Below, piece after piece: positions 1-8,007 of a stretch of 64,000 nt of DNA (positions are counted from its first letter, which is position 1; each line of letters begins with the position of its first letter). This DNA is from Pantoea agglomerans (GTDB lineage: Bacteria; Pseudomonadota; Gammaproteobacteria; Enterobacterales; Enterobacteriaceae), in contig NZ_CP083810.1 of assembly GCF_020149765.1 (NCBI RefSeq), forward strand, positions 1 to 64,000. The letters run 5' to 3'. Both the position numbers and the translations under genes were made by a program. The notes beneath the pieces were generated by a model. It was given only the letters and a program-made list of their open reading frames with translations, was not told the DNA's origin and did not search any database.

Positions 1-839
1 GTCATGGCAGAGCCATTGATAAAGCGGAGGCGGATTTTTTCGCCTTTACGGAACAGCCCCGTCCAGTTTTTACCCGGGCCCTGACCGTTCATGAGATAGG
101 TGTAAGTCGCACCGCTGACGTCTGCAAGGTCAGTCGGGTTCATCTTCATTTCCGCCCACATCTTCCGGTCAGCCAGGGTATTTCCCAGCCCCTTATCCCG
201 GGCATCACGGAAAAAGTCACCAGCAGCAGGCTTGGCAAAGTTGTAGTAGTCGGACTGCTTTTTCAGTTTTGAAAGAATGGCAGAGGCATTTTCATCTGAC
301 CAGTCGGTCAGCATTACCACGTGTTCCCGATCATACTTAAATGGCTCAGGCTCAGCGGGATCAATGATAATCGGGCCGTAAACGCCCTCCTGCTCCTGCA
401 GGCCGGAATGGCTGTGATACCAGTAGGTGCCATTCTGCCTTACGCGAAATGAATAGACGTAAGTATCATCGGGTTCAATACCGTGAAAGCTGAGGCCGGG
501 AACGCCATCCATGTTGGCTGGCAGAATGATGCCATGCCAGTGAATGGAGGTTGTTTCTTTCAGACGGTTTTTAACCCGTAACGTGACAGTATCGCCTTCT
601 TTCCAGCGCAGCAGAGGCCCCGGCAGGCCGCTGTTGATGGTTTTGGCATAACGGATGTTGCCGGTGATATTAAGTGGCGTTTCGGCGATAAACAGGTCGA
701 AATCATTACCGGTAAGCGTGCGGGGCTGTACCAGACTTACCGCCGAGAAAGCATTGAACGTCTTCATACCAAGACCGCCAGCAACGCTGGCCGCTGCGAT
801 CCCTTTGATAAAATTGCGTCGTGAACTTTTAAGCTGCAT
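1..839 (-). CDS. pcoA: Copper-resistance multicopper oxidase PcoA/CopA (N-terminal part, runs off the left edge)
   Basis: The reading frame starts at an ATG at 839 and is open to base 1, giving about 279 residues of a protein whose family is usually about 600. The N-terminus carries a twin-arginine signal (SRRNFIKG), so it is exported folded to the periplasm, where PcoA-type enzymes oxidise Cu(I). The first cupredoxin domain is visible with the copper-ligand motifs IHWHG and WYHSHSG about 40 residues apart, in the spacing typical of multicopper oxidases. It is transcribed away from a small secreted protein gene at 1131, and two copper-box-like repeats lie between them. The rest of a pco/cop operon (copB etc.) would be expected to the left of the window. 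The family assignment is firm; the choice of the name pcoA over copA is by convention. Confidence 0.93.
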   Translation of the reverse strand, partial: MQLKSSRRNFIKGIAAASVAGGLGMKTFNAFSAVSLVQPRTLTGNDFDLFIAETPLNITGNIRYAKTINSGLPGPLLRWKEGDTVTLRVKNRLKETTSIHWHGIILPANMDGVPGLSFHGIEPDDTYVYSFRVRQNGTYWYHSHSGLQEQEGVYGPIIIDPAEPEPFKYDREHVVMLTDWSDENASAILSKLKKQSDYYNFAKPAAGDFFRDARDKGLGNTLADRKMWAEMKMNPTDLADVSGATYTYLMNGQGPGKNWTGLFRKGEKIRLRFINGSAM

Positions 840-969
840 GACTGTGCTCCGGCAAAATGCAGATTATCCCGGGAGAAAATCTCTCCACACCAGATGCATC
901 ACTAATGCAATCCGGTCAGGAACTTTATTTTTGTTACCGGCAAGCTATCACAACAGGAATCCCGACTTG

Positions 970-1022
970 ATTACATTTATGTCATGTTGGAACCTGATGT
1001 TTTTGAATTACATTTTTGTCAT
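970..1022. promoter_or_regulatory. Pair of copper-box-like repeats in the divergent pcoA promoter region
   Basis: Two 16-bp direct repeats, ATTACATTTATGTCAT at 970-985 and ATTACATTTTTGTCAT at 1007-1022, differ at one base and have starts 37 bp apart. They resemble the pseudo-palindromic boxes bound by PcoR/CusR/CopR two-component regulators (consensus recalled as containing TGTCAT preceded by TTACA). They sit between divergent pcoA and the small secreted protein gene, so they could control both. The remainder of the 291-bp gap shows nothing else clear. Confidence 0.6.
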
Positions 1023-1130
1023 TTTCGTTCACGGTGTTTTTTTTCGGATACGATGAAAATCACTGAGGCCGGTAAAGTTCCTGTCCGGAATTAACGGCTA
1101 TTTTTATCCTTTAAACGTAAGGAATTACGA

Positions 1131-1361
1131 ATGAAAAAGATTATGCTTGCCGCCGCTGCGGTCCTTCTGTCCGTTTCAGCCGCTCAGGCTCAGCCAGCCC
1201 CCATGGACATGTCCTGCTGCATGAACAAGAAAGCCCCGGCGGCCTCCATGAATGAACATGAGCTGGCGATTCAGGCACATCAGAGCATGAATAACAGCAG
1301 TTCTGCCGCACATCAGAACATTATTGAAACGCACCGCAAGATGATGCAGGAAGATAAATAA
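1131..1361 (+). CDS. Small secreted Met/Cys/His-containing protein, probably copper related
   Basis: This 76-residue protein has a clear Sec signal peptide (lysines at 3-4, hydrophobic stretch to about 17, cleavage after AQA at about 20). The mature part of about 55 residues contains the motif MDMSCCM close to its N-terminus and several scattered His and Met residues, which are ligands favoured by Cu(I). An AAGGA ribosome binding site lies just upstream of the ATG. It is divergent from pcoA and shares the copper-box region with it. I do not recognise it as PcoE, PcoF or SilE, which are longer. A role as a periplasmic copper-binding protein is inference from context and composition. Confidence 0.7.
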   Translation: MKKIMLAAAAVLLSVSAAQAQPAPMDMSCCMNKKAPAASMNEHELAIQAHQSMNNSSSAAHQNIIETHRKMMQEDK

Positions 1362-1511
1362 ACGCAGATGACAGCCCGTAGCCTTAGCTGAAAAAACCTG
1401 GGCATAAATCATCCGGATTTTGTCATGGTTACTGTTGTTACGGAATGTGTTGTGCGTTAACCCTCATTACACTGAGTTATCTGAACAACTTTGTTTAGGC
1501 TGTAATCAGCC

Positions 1512-1540
1512 AGCCCGTCTGACTGTGACGGGCTTTTTTT
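1512..1540 (+). terminator. Rho-independent terminator
   Basis: The 8-bp stem AGCCCGTC (1512-1519) pairs with GACGGGCT (1527-1534) across a 7-nt loop and is followed by a run of T. It would end transcription of the small secreted protein gene. Confidence 0.8.
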
Positions 1541-1652
1541 AACCCTGTTTTATCCCACTCCTGCTACCGTCTGTATAAAACGCTTTTGCAGCAATCAACA
1601 TTTTGTTCCATGCTTACCACTTCTTTGCATTTAACGATTACGGGAAGAAATT

Positions 1653-1979
1653 ATGTCTGAACAATACCGCAACTGCATTGAGGCCTGTTATATCTGCGCT
1701 GCAACCTGTGACTACTGCGCAACGTCCTGCCTGAAAGAAGAAAATATTGAGATGATGCGCGAATGCATCCGGGCGGACATGCAGTGCGCCAGCATCTGCC
1801 GCCTGGCAGCTGAGCTGATGACAATGGACAGTGAATTCGCTGCTCAGATTTGTAAGGTTTGCGCAGAAGCATGCCAGAAATGCGGTGATGAGTGCGCGAA
1901 ACATGAGCACGAGCACTGTAAGAAATGTGCTGAAGCCTGTTACCGCTGTGCTGAAGAATGCCGGAAAATGGCAGCGTGA
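1653..1979 (+). CDS. Four-helix-bundle cysteine-rich copper-storage protein (Csp/DUF326)
   Basis: The 108-residue product has about 19 cysteines in repeated CxxxC patterns (for example CIEACYICAATCDYC near the N-terminus and CKKCAEACYRCAEEC near the C-terminus). This is the signature of the DUF326 copper-storage family, whose members fold as four-helix bundles with Cys side chains pointing into the core and bind many Cu(I) ions. There is no signal peptide, which matches the cytosolic Csp3 type rather than the exported Csp1 type. A GGGAAGAAATT site precedes the ATG. It sits between copper-resistance genes and umuC and probably buffers cytosolic Cu(I). The 112-bp region upstream shows no second copper box that I could see. 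Confidence 0.88.
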   Translation: MSEQYRNCIEACYICAATCDYCATSCLKEENIEMMRECIRADMQCASICRLAAELMTMDSEFAAQICKVCAEACQKCGDECAKHEHEHCKKCAEACYRCAEECRKMAA

Positions 1980-2268
1980 CAGCAAATGGAAGCTGTCCAG
2001 TCGCAGCTTCCGGAAAGTACCGCCTGTCTCATTCCAGCCGGTGATTTTTGATACATACACCCGGCGTCAGGGTGGTAAAAATCACCGTTCTTATCCGGAC
2101 TGCCCGCTATACAGCCAGAAGGGAAATGCCGCGTCCCTGTTCAGGCTTTTTTAAACTGACATCCCCCTGTATTAAATATCGTAAAAACCCGGGCGTGTTT
2201 TTGCAGCCGGTCGGTACATATGCCCTCTGCCTTATCCACAAAAACGGGGGATAAGTCCTGTATAATTA

Positions 2269-2291
2269 ATGTACAAATTTGTAGTGTACAT
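2269..2291. repeat. 7-bp inverted repeat at the umuC breakpoint
   Basis: ATGTACA (2269-2275) and TGTACAT (2285-2291) are inverted copies 9 bp apart. They lie in AT-rich DNA about 55 bp before the point where recognisable UmuC homology begins. Whether this is an operator or a recombination scar cannot be decided from the sequence. Confidence 0.4.
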
Positions 2292-3384
2292 CCTCTCAGA
2301 AAGATTTAAGTCTCGTGTTGAATTTCTATTCCACATAAATCACTCTATGAGCACGCGTGTGATGTCCTGTATCGAGGAGATGGTGCCGCGTCTGGAGGTT
2401 TATTCCGTAGATGAGGGGTTCTGTGACTGCCGCGGCATGGAAATGGCCATGCCCTTTGAGGATTTCGGCCGCATGATCCGCAACCATGTAAAAACCTGTA
2501 CCGGGCTGACTGTCGGGGTCGGTCTGGGGCCGACGAAGACGCTGGCGAAGTCAGCGCAATGGGCCGGGAAGGAATGGCCGCAGTTTGGCGGGGTGCTCGC
2601 CCTTACACCGGGTAATCCAAAGCGGACCGAAAAGCTGCTGTCACGTCAACCCGTGGGTGAACTTTGGGGTGTGGGCTCCCGACTTGAAAAGCGACTGCAG
2701 CTGCTCGGCGTCACAACAGCGCTCGATCTGGCGCGCGCCTCCCCTTCCCTCATCCGAAAAACCTTTGGCGTAGTGCTGGAGCGTACGGTGCGTGAGCTTA
2801 ACGGTGAGTCCTGCATCCCGATGGAAGACGCGCTGCCACCAAAGCAGCAGATAGTGGTCAGCCGCAGCTTTGGCGAACGTATTACGGAGTATGACGCAAT
2901 GCGTCAGTCCGTCTGCGCCTACGCCGAGCGCGTGGCGGAAAAGCTTCGTGAGGATCGCCAGTTCTGCCATCACGTTTCCGTTTTTATCCGCACATCTCCT
3001 TTCGATACTGGTCAGCCCGGGTACGGCAATACGGCCTTTGTGAAGCTGCGCGTCGGCACACAGGACACACGCAATATCATCGAGGCGGCCGTGAAGTCTC
3101 TTGATGCGATCTGGCGCCCGGGCTTCCGCTATGCGAAAGCTGGCATCATGCTGAACGAGCTGCGGCCGGACGGCATGGCACAGCTTAATTTGTTCGACGA
3201 TGAGGTGCCGCGTGCAGGCAGCGAGGCGCTGATGAGCTTAATAGACAAAATGAACCAGTCGGGGCGTTACAATATTGGATTTGCGGGGAAAGGTATCGAC
3301 CCTGACTGGAAAATGAAGCGTGAGATGTTGAGTAAGGCGTGGACAACCAACTGGAAAGAACTGCCTGTCGCTAAAGTATGCTGA
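2269..3384 (+). pseudogene. umuC: N-terminally truncated UmuC/RulB-type Y-family DNA polymerase subunit
   Basis: UmuC-type proteins are translesion polymerases of about 420 residues. Here the recognisable family sequence begins at MSTRVMS (ATG at 2347), followed at about residues 43-50 of the open frame by the catalytic motif VYSVDEG and then the palm, finger, little-finger and C-terminal regions. The usual N-terminus, which starts with an F-ALxDxNSFYAS motif and carries another catalytic Asp, is missing. The first 26 residues of the open frame (2269-2346) do not look like the family and come from different, AT-rich DNA. No umuD-like gene is upstream. An enzyme lacking the first catalytic Asp should be inactive, so I call this a remnant, although the remaining frame is intact to its stop. 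Confidence 0.8.
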
Positions 3385-3452
3385 CCTGCATTTTTTTCAG
3401 GTTAATTACACTTAGCTACACCATCAGAACGCACTAAATCTATTAAGTTTTT

Positions 3453-4431
3453 ACTCTTTTACTCAATTAAGTAAAAACTCAATTAAAAGTTAGCTTGTCA
3501 GCATTAAGCGCTATTACTTTTAAATCTATATGAGTATTTACTCATAAACTCAAATACTGAATGCTCTTTTAGGCTGCTCAGGGCATCATTGAACTTTTCG
3601 CTCGTGAACGCTGATTATCCCTTTTGTTAAAGCCATGTGAGTAAAAACACATTTACTCTTTTGAGTGAATATGACTCAGGCCTTTGCATAACCCTATACT
3701 CACTTACTCATTTACTCAATGTATTTATATACACTCAAAATAAGTTCTAGGGTAATCGAGCCCGTCCTTATTACTTACTCATAACAGAATTTGTGCCTAA
3801 AGGTTTAGACCTTTATGGAAGACGAAGCGGGATTGATTTAACGAGGCATGGATAAACCAGAAAGGAATGTGTGTCGCTAAAAGGCTGATCGGAATTTTCA
3901 CAGGTCAAGGAATGAGAAACACTATTGAAAGTTATTTGCACTTTGAGCTTTCACTCAAATGAGTAAAAACTCAAATACGAAATGGTTAGTCAACTATGAG
4001 CCTATATCACTCATAAACTCATATGAGCTTTACTTCATAACCTCAAAATTGATAGCGGATCAGGCTTCATAAGACATAACAAACATCAAGCTTGCACAAA
4101 CTGATTATACTTTCTCAATAATGTCATATGCGCAAAAGCTCATTCACTCATTTACTTCTATGAGTAAAAAAGCTCGCTCTCGTATATATGCTTTGACAGA
4201 CAGACCCCGTTCCAGACTATCAAACCAGAAAAAGGTCTGGTGCTGTTGAGCTCTGCTGGCTTTAATCAATGACGCTCTCACATTTTTACTCATTCACTCA
4301 TTTGAGTTTCTATTAATAGTCCACATGGTATCTTTAGTTATAAAGGTCAAGCTATCAGCCCTGTTAAGCAACCATAACTTGACCCAGATACATGCGCTCA
4401 ATTGAGTCATTACTCAAATGAGTAACTACTC
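3453..4431. repeat. Long array of ACTC/GAGT boxes downstream of parG, candidate partition centromere
   Basis: About 30 copies of the tetramer ACTC or its complement GAGT lie in this gene-free stretch, usually inside ACTCA/TGAGT and spaced by AT-rich DNA. Clusters are at 3453-3480, 3532-3551, 3639-3677, 3698-3736, 3777, 3953-3972, 4009-4020, 4146-4165, 4288-4307 and 4404-4431. The ParG protein of the TP228 partition system binds degenerate ACTC tetramers separated by AT-rich spacers, both at its operator and at the parH site, and the neighbouring gene is a close ParG homologue. I infer that this is a partition site of unusual length. No open reading frame of note lies in the stretch. Confidence 0.7.
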
Positions 4432-4662
4432 ATTTTTGCGCAACCATTCGTCAACCAGCTCATTGATCACATCTGTGATGCTGGTTCCGCGTTTGGCACA
4501 TGCCACTTTAAAACGGGAATGCTTCTCTTCATTAAAATTCACGTTCACGCGCTTTTGCTTTTCTGACAGAGCTTTCACCTCAGGAGCCTGAACAATTTTT
4601 TCCAGATCACGATGCGCGCCGAACGTCATCATTGATGATGAATGTTTTTTCTCAAGTGCCAT
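4426..4662 (-). CDS. parG: ParG-like centromere-binding protein and repressor
   Basis: The 78-residue product matches the TP228 ParG layout: a flexible basic N-terminal tail (start MALEKKHSSSMMTFG) and a C-terminal ribbon-helix-helix domain from about residue 38 (RVNVNFNEEKHSRFK, then GTSITDVINELVDEWL). In the family, dimers bind ACTC boxes through the N-terminal beta-strand of the ribbon-helix-helix, repress the parFG operon, and stimulate ParF ATP hydrolysis through the tail. The gene follows parF by 29 bp with further ACTC/GAGT boxes in the gap (GAGT 4686, ACTC 4694), and its stop region overlaps the first boxes of the long array downstream. Confidence 0.9.
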   Translation of the reverse strand: MALEKKHSSSMMTFGAHRDLEKIVQAPEVKALSEKQKRVNVNFNEEKHSRFKVACAKRGTSITDVINELVDEWLRKNE

Positions 4663-4691
4663 ATATCCTCCTCAAATGAGCGTATGAGTAT

Positions 4692-5312
4692 TTACTCAAA
4701 AAAAGACAGAATCTCTTTACTCAGAATTTGAATTTCTCCCTGAGCAGCTCTGTCAGAGGTGTTAAAAACGCTTTCACCTTCAAGAACCGATCGCACATAG
4801 CTCTGGCGCTGAGTAATAGCAGTTTTAAACGCTTTAATACCCGTCTGGGCAATACTTTCTTTTAAAACGCTGAGCATCGTTGCCTGTTCAATTTTTCGAG
4901 TGATCAGGAATCGAGCCTCGACAGGGCGATTGTATGCCTGCGCCTCAAGAACAGTTACCACTGAACCTGCCGCTGAGAAATCAAGTGGACTCGGTGTAAC
5001 AGGAATGATGATGAGATCGCTCACCATTACGGCCGCAGAAGTGATAACAGAAAGCGAACCAGCACCATCAATAATTACGTAATCATAATCCCCGAGTTCT
5101 TTACGAACCTGATACACGTCTTTTTCAGATGAGGCGGTAAAAACATCGAACCCAGCCTTACCGGCGCTGTTCCAGTTGGTCAGACTCATTTGTGGGTCAG
5201 TATCAACAACTGCGACTTTTTTACCGCTACTGGCAATGGAGGTGCTGACATTGATTGTGGCAGTGGTTTTGCCAGAGCCACCTTTAGGATTCAGAAACGA
5301 AATGATTTTCAT
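4692..5312 (-). CDS. parF: ParF/ParA-type partition ATPase
   Basis: At 206 residues it has the length of the small ParA class lacking an N-terminal DNA-binding domain. It shows the deviant Walker A KGGSGKTT at residues 10-17, the Walker A' region VVDTDPQMS at about 35-43, and Walker B-like DYVIIDGAG at about 77-85. ParF forms dynamic ATP-dependent assemblies on the nucleoid that position plasmid copies, using ParG as its centromere adaptor. It is first in a parF-parG operon and is preceded by an ACTC-box operator. The presence of ParFG favours a plasmid over a purely chromosomal element. Confidence 0.92.
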   Translation of the reverse strand: MKIISFLNPKGGSGKTTATINVSTSIASSGKKVAVVDTDPQMSLTNWNSAGKAGFDVFTASSEKDVYQVRKELGDYDYVIIDGAGSLSVITSAAVMVSDLIIIPVTPSPLDFSAAGSVVTVLEAQAYNRPVEARFLITRKIEQATMLSVLKESIAQTGIKAFKTAITQRQSYVRSVLEGESVFNTSDRAAQGEIQILSKEILSFFE

Positions 5313-5328
5313 GCTCAGTGTCTCATTT

Positions 5329-5419
5329 ACTCATTTGAGTGATAGTGAACAGGAGTAAACCACAAATGAGTATTTACGTAAAGAATCAAAAACACAAAAG
5401 TTAATTTACTCAAATGAGT
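5329..5419. promoter_or_regulatory. ACTC-box operator upstream of parF
   Basis: Boxes occur at ACTC 5329, GAGT 5337, GAGT 5353, GAGT 5368, ACTC 5408 and GAGT 5416, just before the parF start at 5312 on the minus strand. By analogy with the TP228 operator this should be the ParG autoregulation site. The rest of the gap to 5695 is AT-rich. It holds a weak hairpin (ATCCT 5588-5592 with AGGAT 5598-5602, followed by T) and probably the promoter for the CBASS operon, with a TAAGGA site before the ATG at 5696. Confidence 0.65.
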
Positions 5420-5695
5420 AAACAGATATAACCGTTTGATGTCATTATAATATTAAATAGACTGTACCAAAACGGTCGGTTTAGGACACATCTTCCTGCT
5501 TATAAAATGCCAGCCTTGTAGGGCAAAAATTATAAGCTTGCTGATATTTTACCTTAGAAATAATTGATCTGGTCCGACATGCTAAATATCCTCAAAAAGG
5601 ATTTTTCTTATTGCATTAAATTTTTTAACTACGATCGCATTAAGTTGGCGAAAGTCTTATCTCCTTGTTAACTTTTACCATGCTAAGGATTTTCA

Positions 5696-6691
5696 ATGGC
5701 AACTACCGTAACAAGCGCATTTAGTGAATTTATGAGTGACGTGGTAAACCTCAGAAAGTCCAGTACGGACGATGCGCGTACCAGCAGAGACTGGCTGTAT
5801 GAAAAACTTAACGGTTTTGAGTCAGACGCCGCGTCACCTAAAAATTATCCGGAAATTCATATCGGCTTTGGTTCTTTCGCCAGAAGAACGAAAATTAGGC
5901 CGCTTGACGATATAGATTTGATGTTTGGCCTGTCCGCAGAAGGGTGCACTTACACGATTTATAGTGACCGGATAACGCTCAATTCAGACGATACCCCTAG
6001 ACGACTGAATAACTTCCGGCATCCTGATTCTCAGACGATCAGCTCGGTCAGGATACTGAATCACTTTAAAAATAAACTGCAGAACATTCCGCAGTATGAG
6101 AAGGCTGACCTGAAGCGCAATCAGGAAGCGGTGACTCTTCAGCTGAGCACAAAAACGTGGAACTTTGATATTGTTCCCTGCTTTATAACTCACGCCGATG
6201 TTTTGGGACGCAGCTACTACCTGATCCCGGACGGCAGCGGTAACTGGAAAAAAACAGACCCGCGCATTGATAAAGCAAGAACAACTGAAATAAACGTTAA
6301 GAACAGCGGCAACATGCTGAACGTTATTCGGGCAGTGAAGTACTGGCAGACAACTAAAGCATTGCCGTCCATCGGCTCCTATCTTCTTGAGACCCTTATT
6401 CTCAACTATTACGAGCACAGGACAACCTGTCAGCAATGGGTAGACCTGGAGCTTGAGGGTCTCTTTAACCATCTCAGCTTCTACATTCGATATTCAGTTA
6501 ACGATCATAAAAACATTCAGGGAGACATTAATCATTTATCTTATGAAGCGAGAGAAAAAATATCTCAGAAATTCAGTTCGGAGGCGCTAAAGGTGAGCGA
6601 AGCAAGGGGATTAGAGAAAAATAACGAGCATCAGAAGTCCATAAATAAGTGGCGCGAAATATTCGGCTCAGACTTCCCGGCATTTGGATAA
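5696..6691 (+). CDS. CD-NTase (cGAS/DncV-like nucleotidyltransferase, SMODS) of a CBASS system
   Basis: The 331-residue protein carries the polymerase-beta-like active site of the CD-NTase family: GFGSF at residues 57-61, then the metal-binding pair DDID at 71-74 (Asp72 and Asp74), and a third acidic residue in NFDIV (Asp158). In CBASS anti-phage defence such enzymes make a cyclic oligonucleotide on infection, which activates a killer effector. The next gene encodes a four-transmembrane effector and starts within a few bases of this stop, which supports the assignment. No ubiquitin-like ligase or peptidase genes (cap2/cap3) follow, so this would be a minimal two-gene (type I) CBASS. The nucleotide made cannot be told from sequence. 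Confidence 0.88.
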   Translation: MATTVTSAFSEFMSDVVNLRKSSTDDARTSRDWLYEKLNGFESDAASPKNYPEIHIGFGSFARRTKIRPLDDIDLMFGLSAEGCTYTIYSDRITLNSDDTPRRLNNFRHPDSQTISSVRILNHFKNKLQNIPQYEKADLKRNQEAVTLQLSTKTWNFDIVPCFITHADVLGRSYYLIPDGSGNWKKTDPRIDKARTTEINVKNSGNMLNVIRAVKYWQTTKALPSIGSYLLETLILNYYEHRTTCQQWVDLELEGLFNHLSFYIRYSVNDHKNIQGDINHLSYEAREKISQKFSSEALKVSEARGLEKNNEHQKSINKWREIFGSDFPAFG

Positions 6692-6695
6692 TACG

Positions 6696-7634
6696 ATGAA
6701 TACCCTTTACACAAGCCAGTCAACGCCGGACAACATGAGCCTGCTTTACGCGCAAGCGCATCTTTACAACCGCATAAAGATATTCAGCAGCGTTAATTTT
6801 TTCATCAGTATTGTGTTACCAGTACTTCTCTCAGTTGCGGCAGCCATTCTGAAAAGCCGGTACAGCGTTCCGCAGGAGCTTCTATCGGCATACATGGGCC
6901 TATACGGCCTGATCGTTCTTACAGTCAATATTGCACTTAGTGGCTACATCTCTTCTGAGCGCAGAAAGGCGGCGACCATTCAGGAAATGTATGACTGTAA
7001 TGTCCTTAGAATAAAATGGAACGACCTCCGCGTGGGAAAGAAAATTTCCAGGGATAACGTATTCAGGGCAGCACGTTTCTATCAGGACAGGCCGGCCAAG
7101 GCACAAGCCCGTTTTGGCAGCGAAGGATGGTACGTCAATAAGTCCTACGATGCGCCGCAGAGTGTAATGGCTTTACTGTGCCACGGTAAAAACTTCGGTT
7201 GGGACCGGTCTTTAAGGGATCGCCTGAACGTGTTCTATATCTGGGGCATATCCATGTCGCTTTTCAGCCTGCTTCTATACGGGATCATGATGAAGGCTAC
7301 GCTGAACGATGCCCTTTTTTACGTGGTCTTCACCCTTCCCTTAATCAGGTACATTCTCCTGCAGTTTCTTGATAACAGAAAGAGCAGGGACAGAATTGAA
7401 AAGGTAAAAGATTACATAGATAAAGAGATATCGGATATTAAGATTGCCGGCCGTTTTAACAATGATGACCTGAACTACAAACTCAGGTCCATTCAAGACG
7501 AGGTTTTTTCACACCGTGCAACGAGCCCCCCAGTGCCGAACTTCATACACCTCAGGATGAAGAAGGATAACGAAGCGGTTTATGACGACTACTTTGAGGA
7601 AAACCTTAAGCTGATGACGTTCCCGGAAAGCTGA
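6696..7634 (+). CDS. S-4TM family putative pore-forming CBASS effector
   Basis: The product of about 312 residues has four predicted membrane spans in two pairs (roughly residues 28-52, 60-84, 179-200 and 204-224), separated by a soluble loop, with a charged C-terminal tail of about 85 residues. This arrangement directly after a SMODS nucleotidyltransferase is that of the SMODS-associating 4TM (S-4TM) effectors, thought to depolarise or permeabilise the inner membrane when the cyclic nucleotide is bound. I chose the ATG at 6696. A TTG at 6684 in the same frame is possible and would overlap the upstream stop. Either way the pair is translationally coupled. Confidence 0.85.
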   Translation: MNTLYTSQSTPDNMSLLYAQAHLYNRIKIFSSVNFFISIVLPVLLSVAAAILKSRYSVPQELLSAYMGLYGLIVLTVNIALSGYISSERRKAATIQEMYDCNVLRIKWNDLRVGKKISRDNVFRAARFYQDRPAKAQARFGSEGWYVNKSYDAPQSVMALLCHGKNFGWDRSLRDRLNVFYIWGISMSLFSLLLYGIMMKATLNDALFYVVFTLPLIRYILLQFLDNRKSRDRIEKVKDYIDKEISDIKIAGRFNNDDLNYKLRSIQDEVFSHRATSPPVPNFIHLRMKKDNEAVYDDYFEENLKLMTFPES

Positions 7635-7650
7635 CCGGTTAGCTTTCCGG
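7623..7650 (+). terminator. Perfect 10-bp hairpin at the end of the CBASS operon
   Basis: CCGGAAAGCT (7623-7632) and AGCTTTCCGG (7641-7650) are perfect inverted arms with an 8-nt loop containing the effector's stop codon. There is no T-tract directly after it, so it may act as an mRNA-stabilising hairpin or weak terminator. Confidence 0.5.
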
Positions 7651-7814
7651 CTGAACCGGAGCATTGAGTTTCTCTTGAAAGGCCGGTTTAGTGTCAGCCG
7701 ACTACTGATAATTTTTCGACCTAGGTATGCCAAAACTTGCCACGCGGTTATCTTTTATCCTAAATCGAGTTAATGCTTCTAGTAGCCGCCGGCGATTTTT
7801 AGGATGGGACTTTA

Positions 7815-7980
7815 AGTCATGACATTAGGGTATACCCTATTGTCATAGGAAGAAGTAAGCAGGGCCAGTTTGAAGATGTCAAAGTCGGTTGACGACTTCG
7901 TCAAATAATATTATTGTATTATTAAGTACACCCGCCACGCCTAGTCTCTCAGAGATGCGCATTATGGCGGGTTTTTTTTT
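7815..7980 (+). ncRNA. Probable AbiF-associated structured RNA upstream of abi gene
   Basis: Between the CBASS effector and the Abi_2 gene is a gene-free stretch with dense structure. At 7819-7846 ATGACA and TGTCAT flank a self-complementary AGGGTATACCCT. At about 7884-7907 lie two mutually exclusive hairpins (AAGTCG with CGACTT, and TTGACGA with TCGTCAA). At 7931-7980 is a strong terminator with stem CCCGCCA/TGGCGGG followed by nine T. A free-standing terminator just 28 bp before an Abi_2 start codon, with no ORF in front, matches the genomic arrangement of the abiF-type RNAs known next to AbiF/AbiD genes. The 5' end is not defined; transcription might start as far up as about 7700. Confidence 0.6.
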
Positions 7981-8007
7981 GTCTTCTCTCAAGCCGGATA
8001 GGACGTA

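Noticed and set aside
655..1056. 133-residue plus-strand ORF opposite pcoA
   Set aside because: It is the antisense of the pcoA start and its promoter region, with no protein-like features.
2255..2290. LexA-box-like sequence before umuC
   Set aside because: CTGTATAATTAAT begins like a LexA site, but the second half (CAG at the right distance) is missing, so it is not supported.
3453..4431. Replication iterons
   Set aside because: The repeats are tetramers in variable spacing rather than 17-22-bp direct repeats, there is no rep gene nearby, and ParG binding explains them better.
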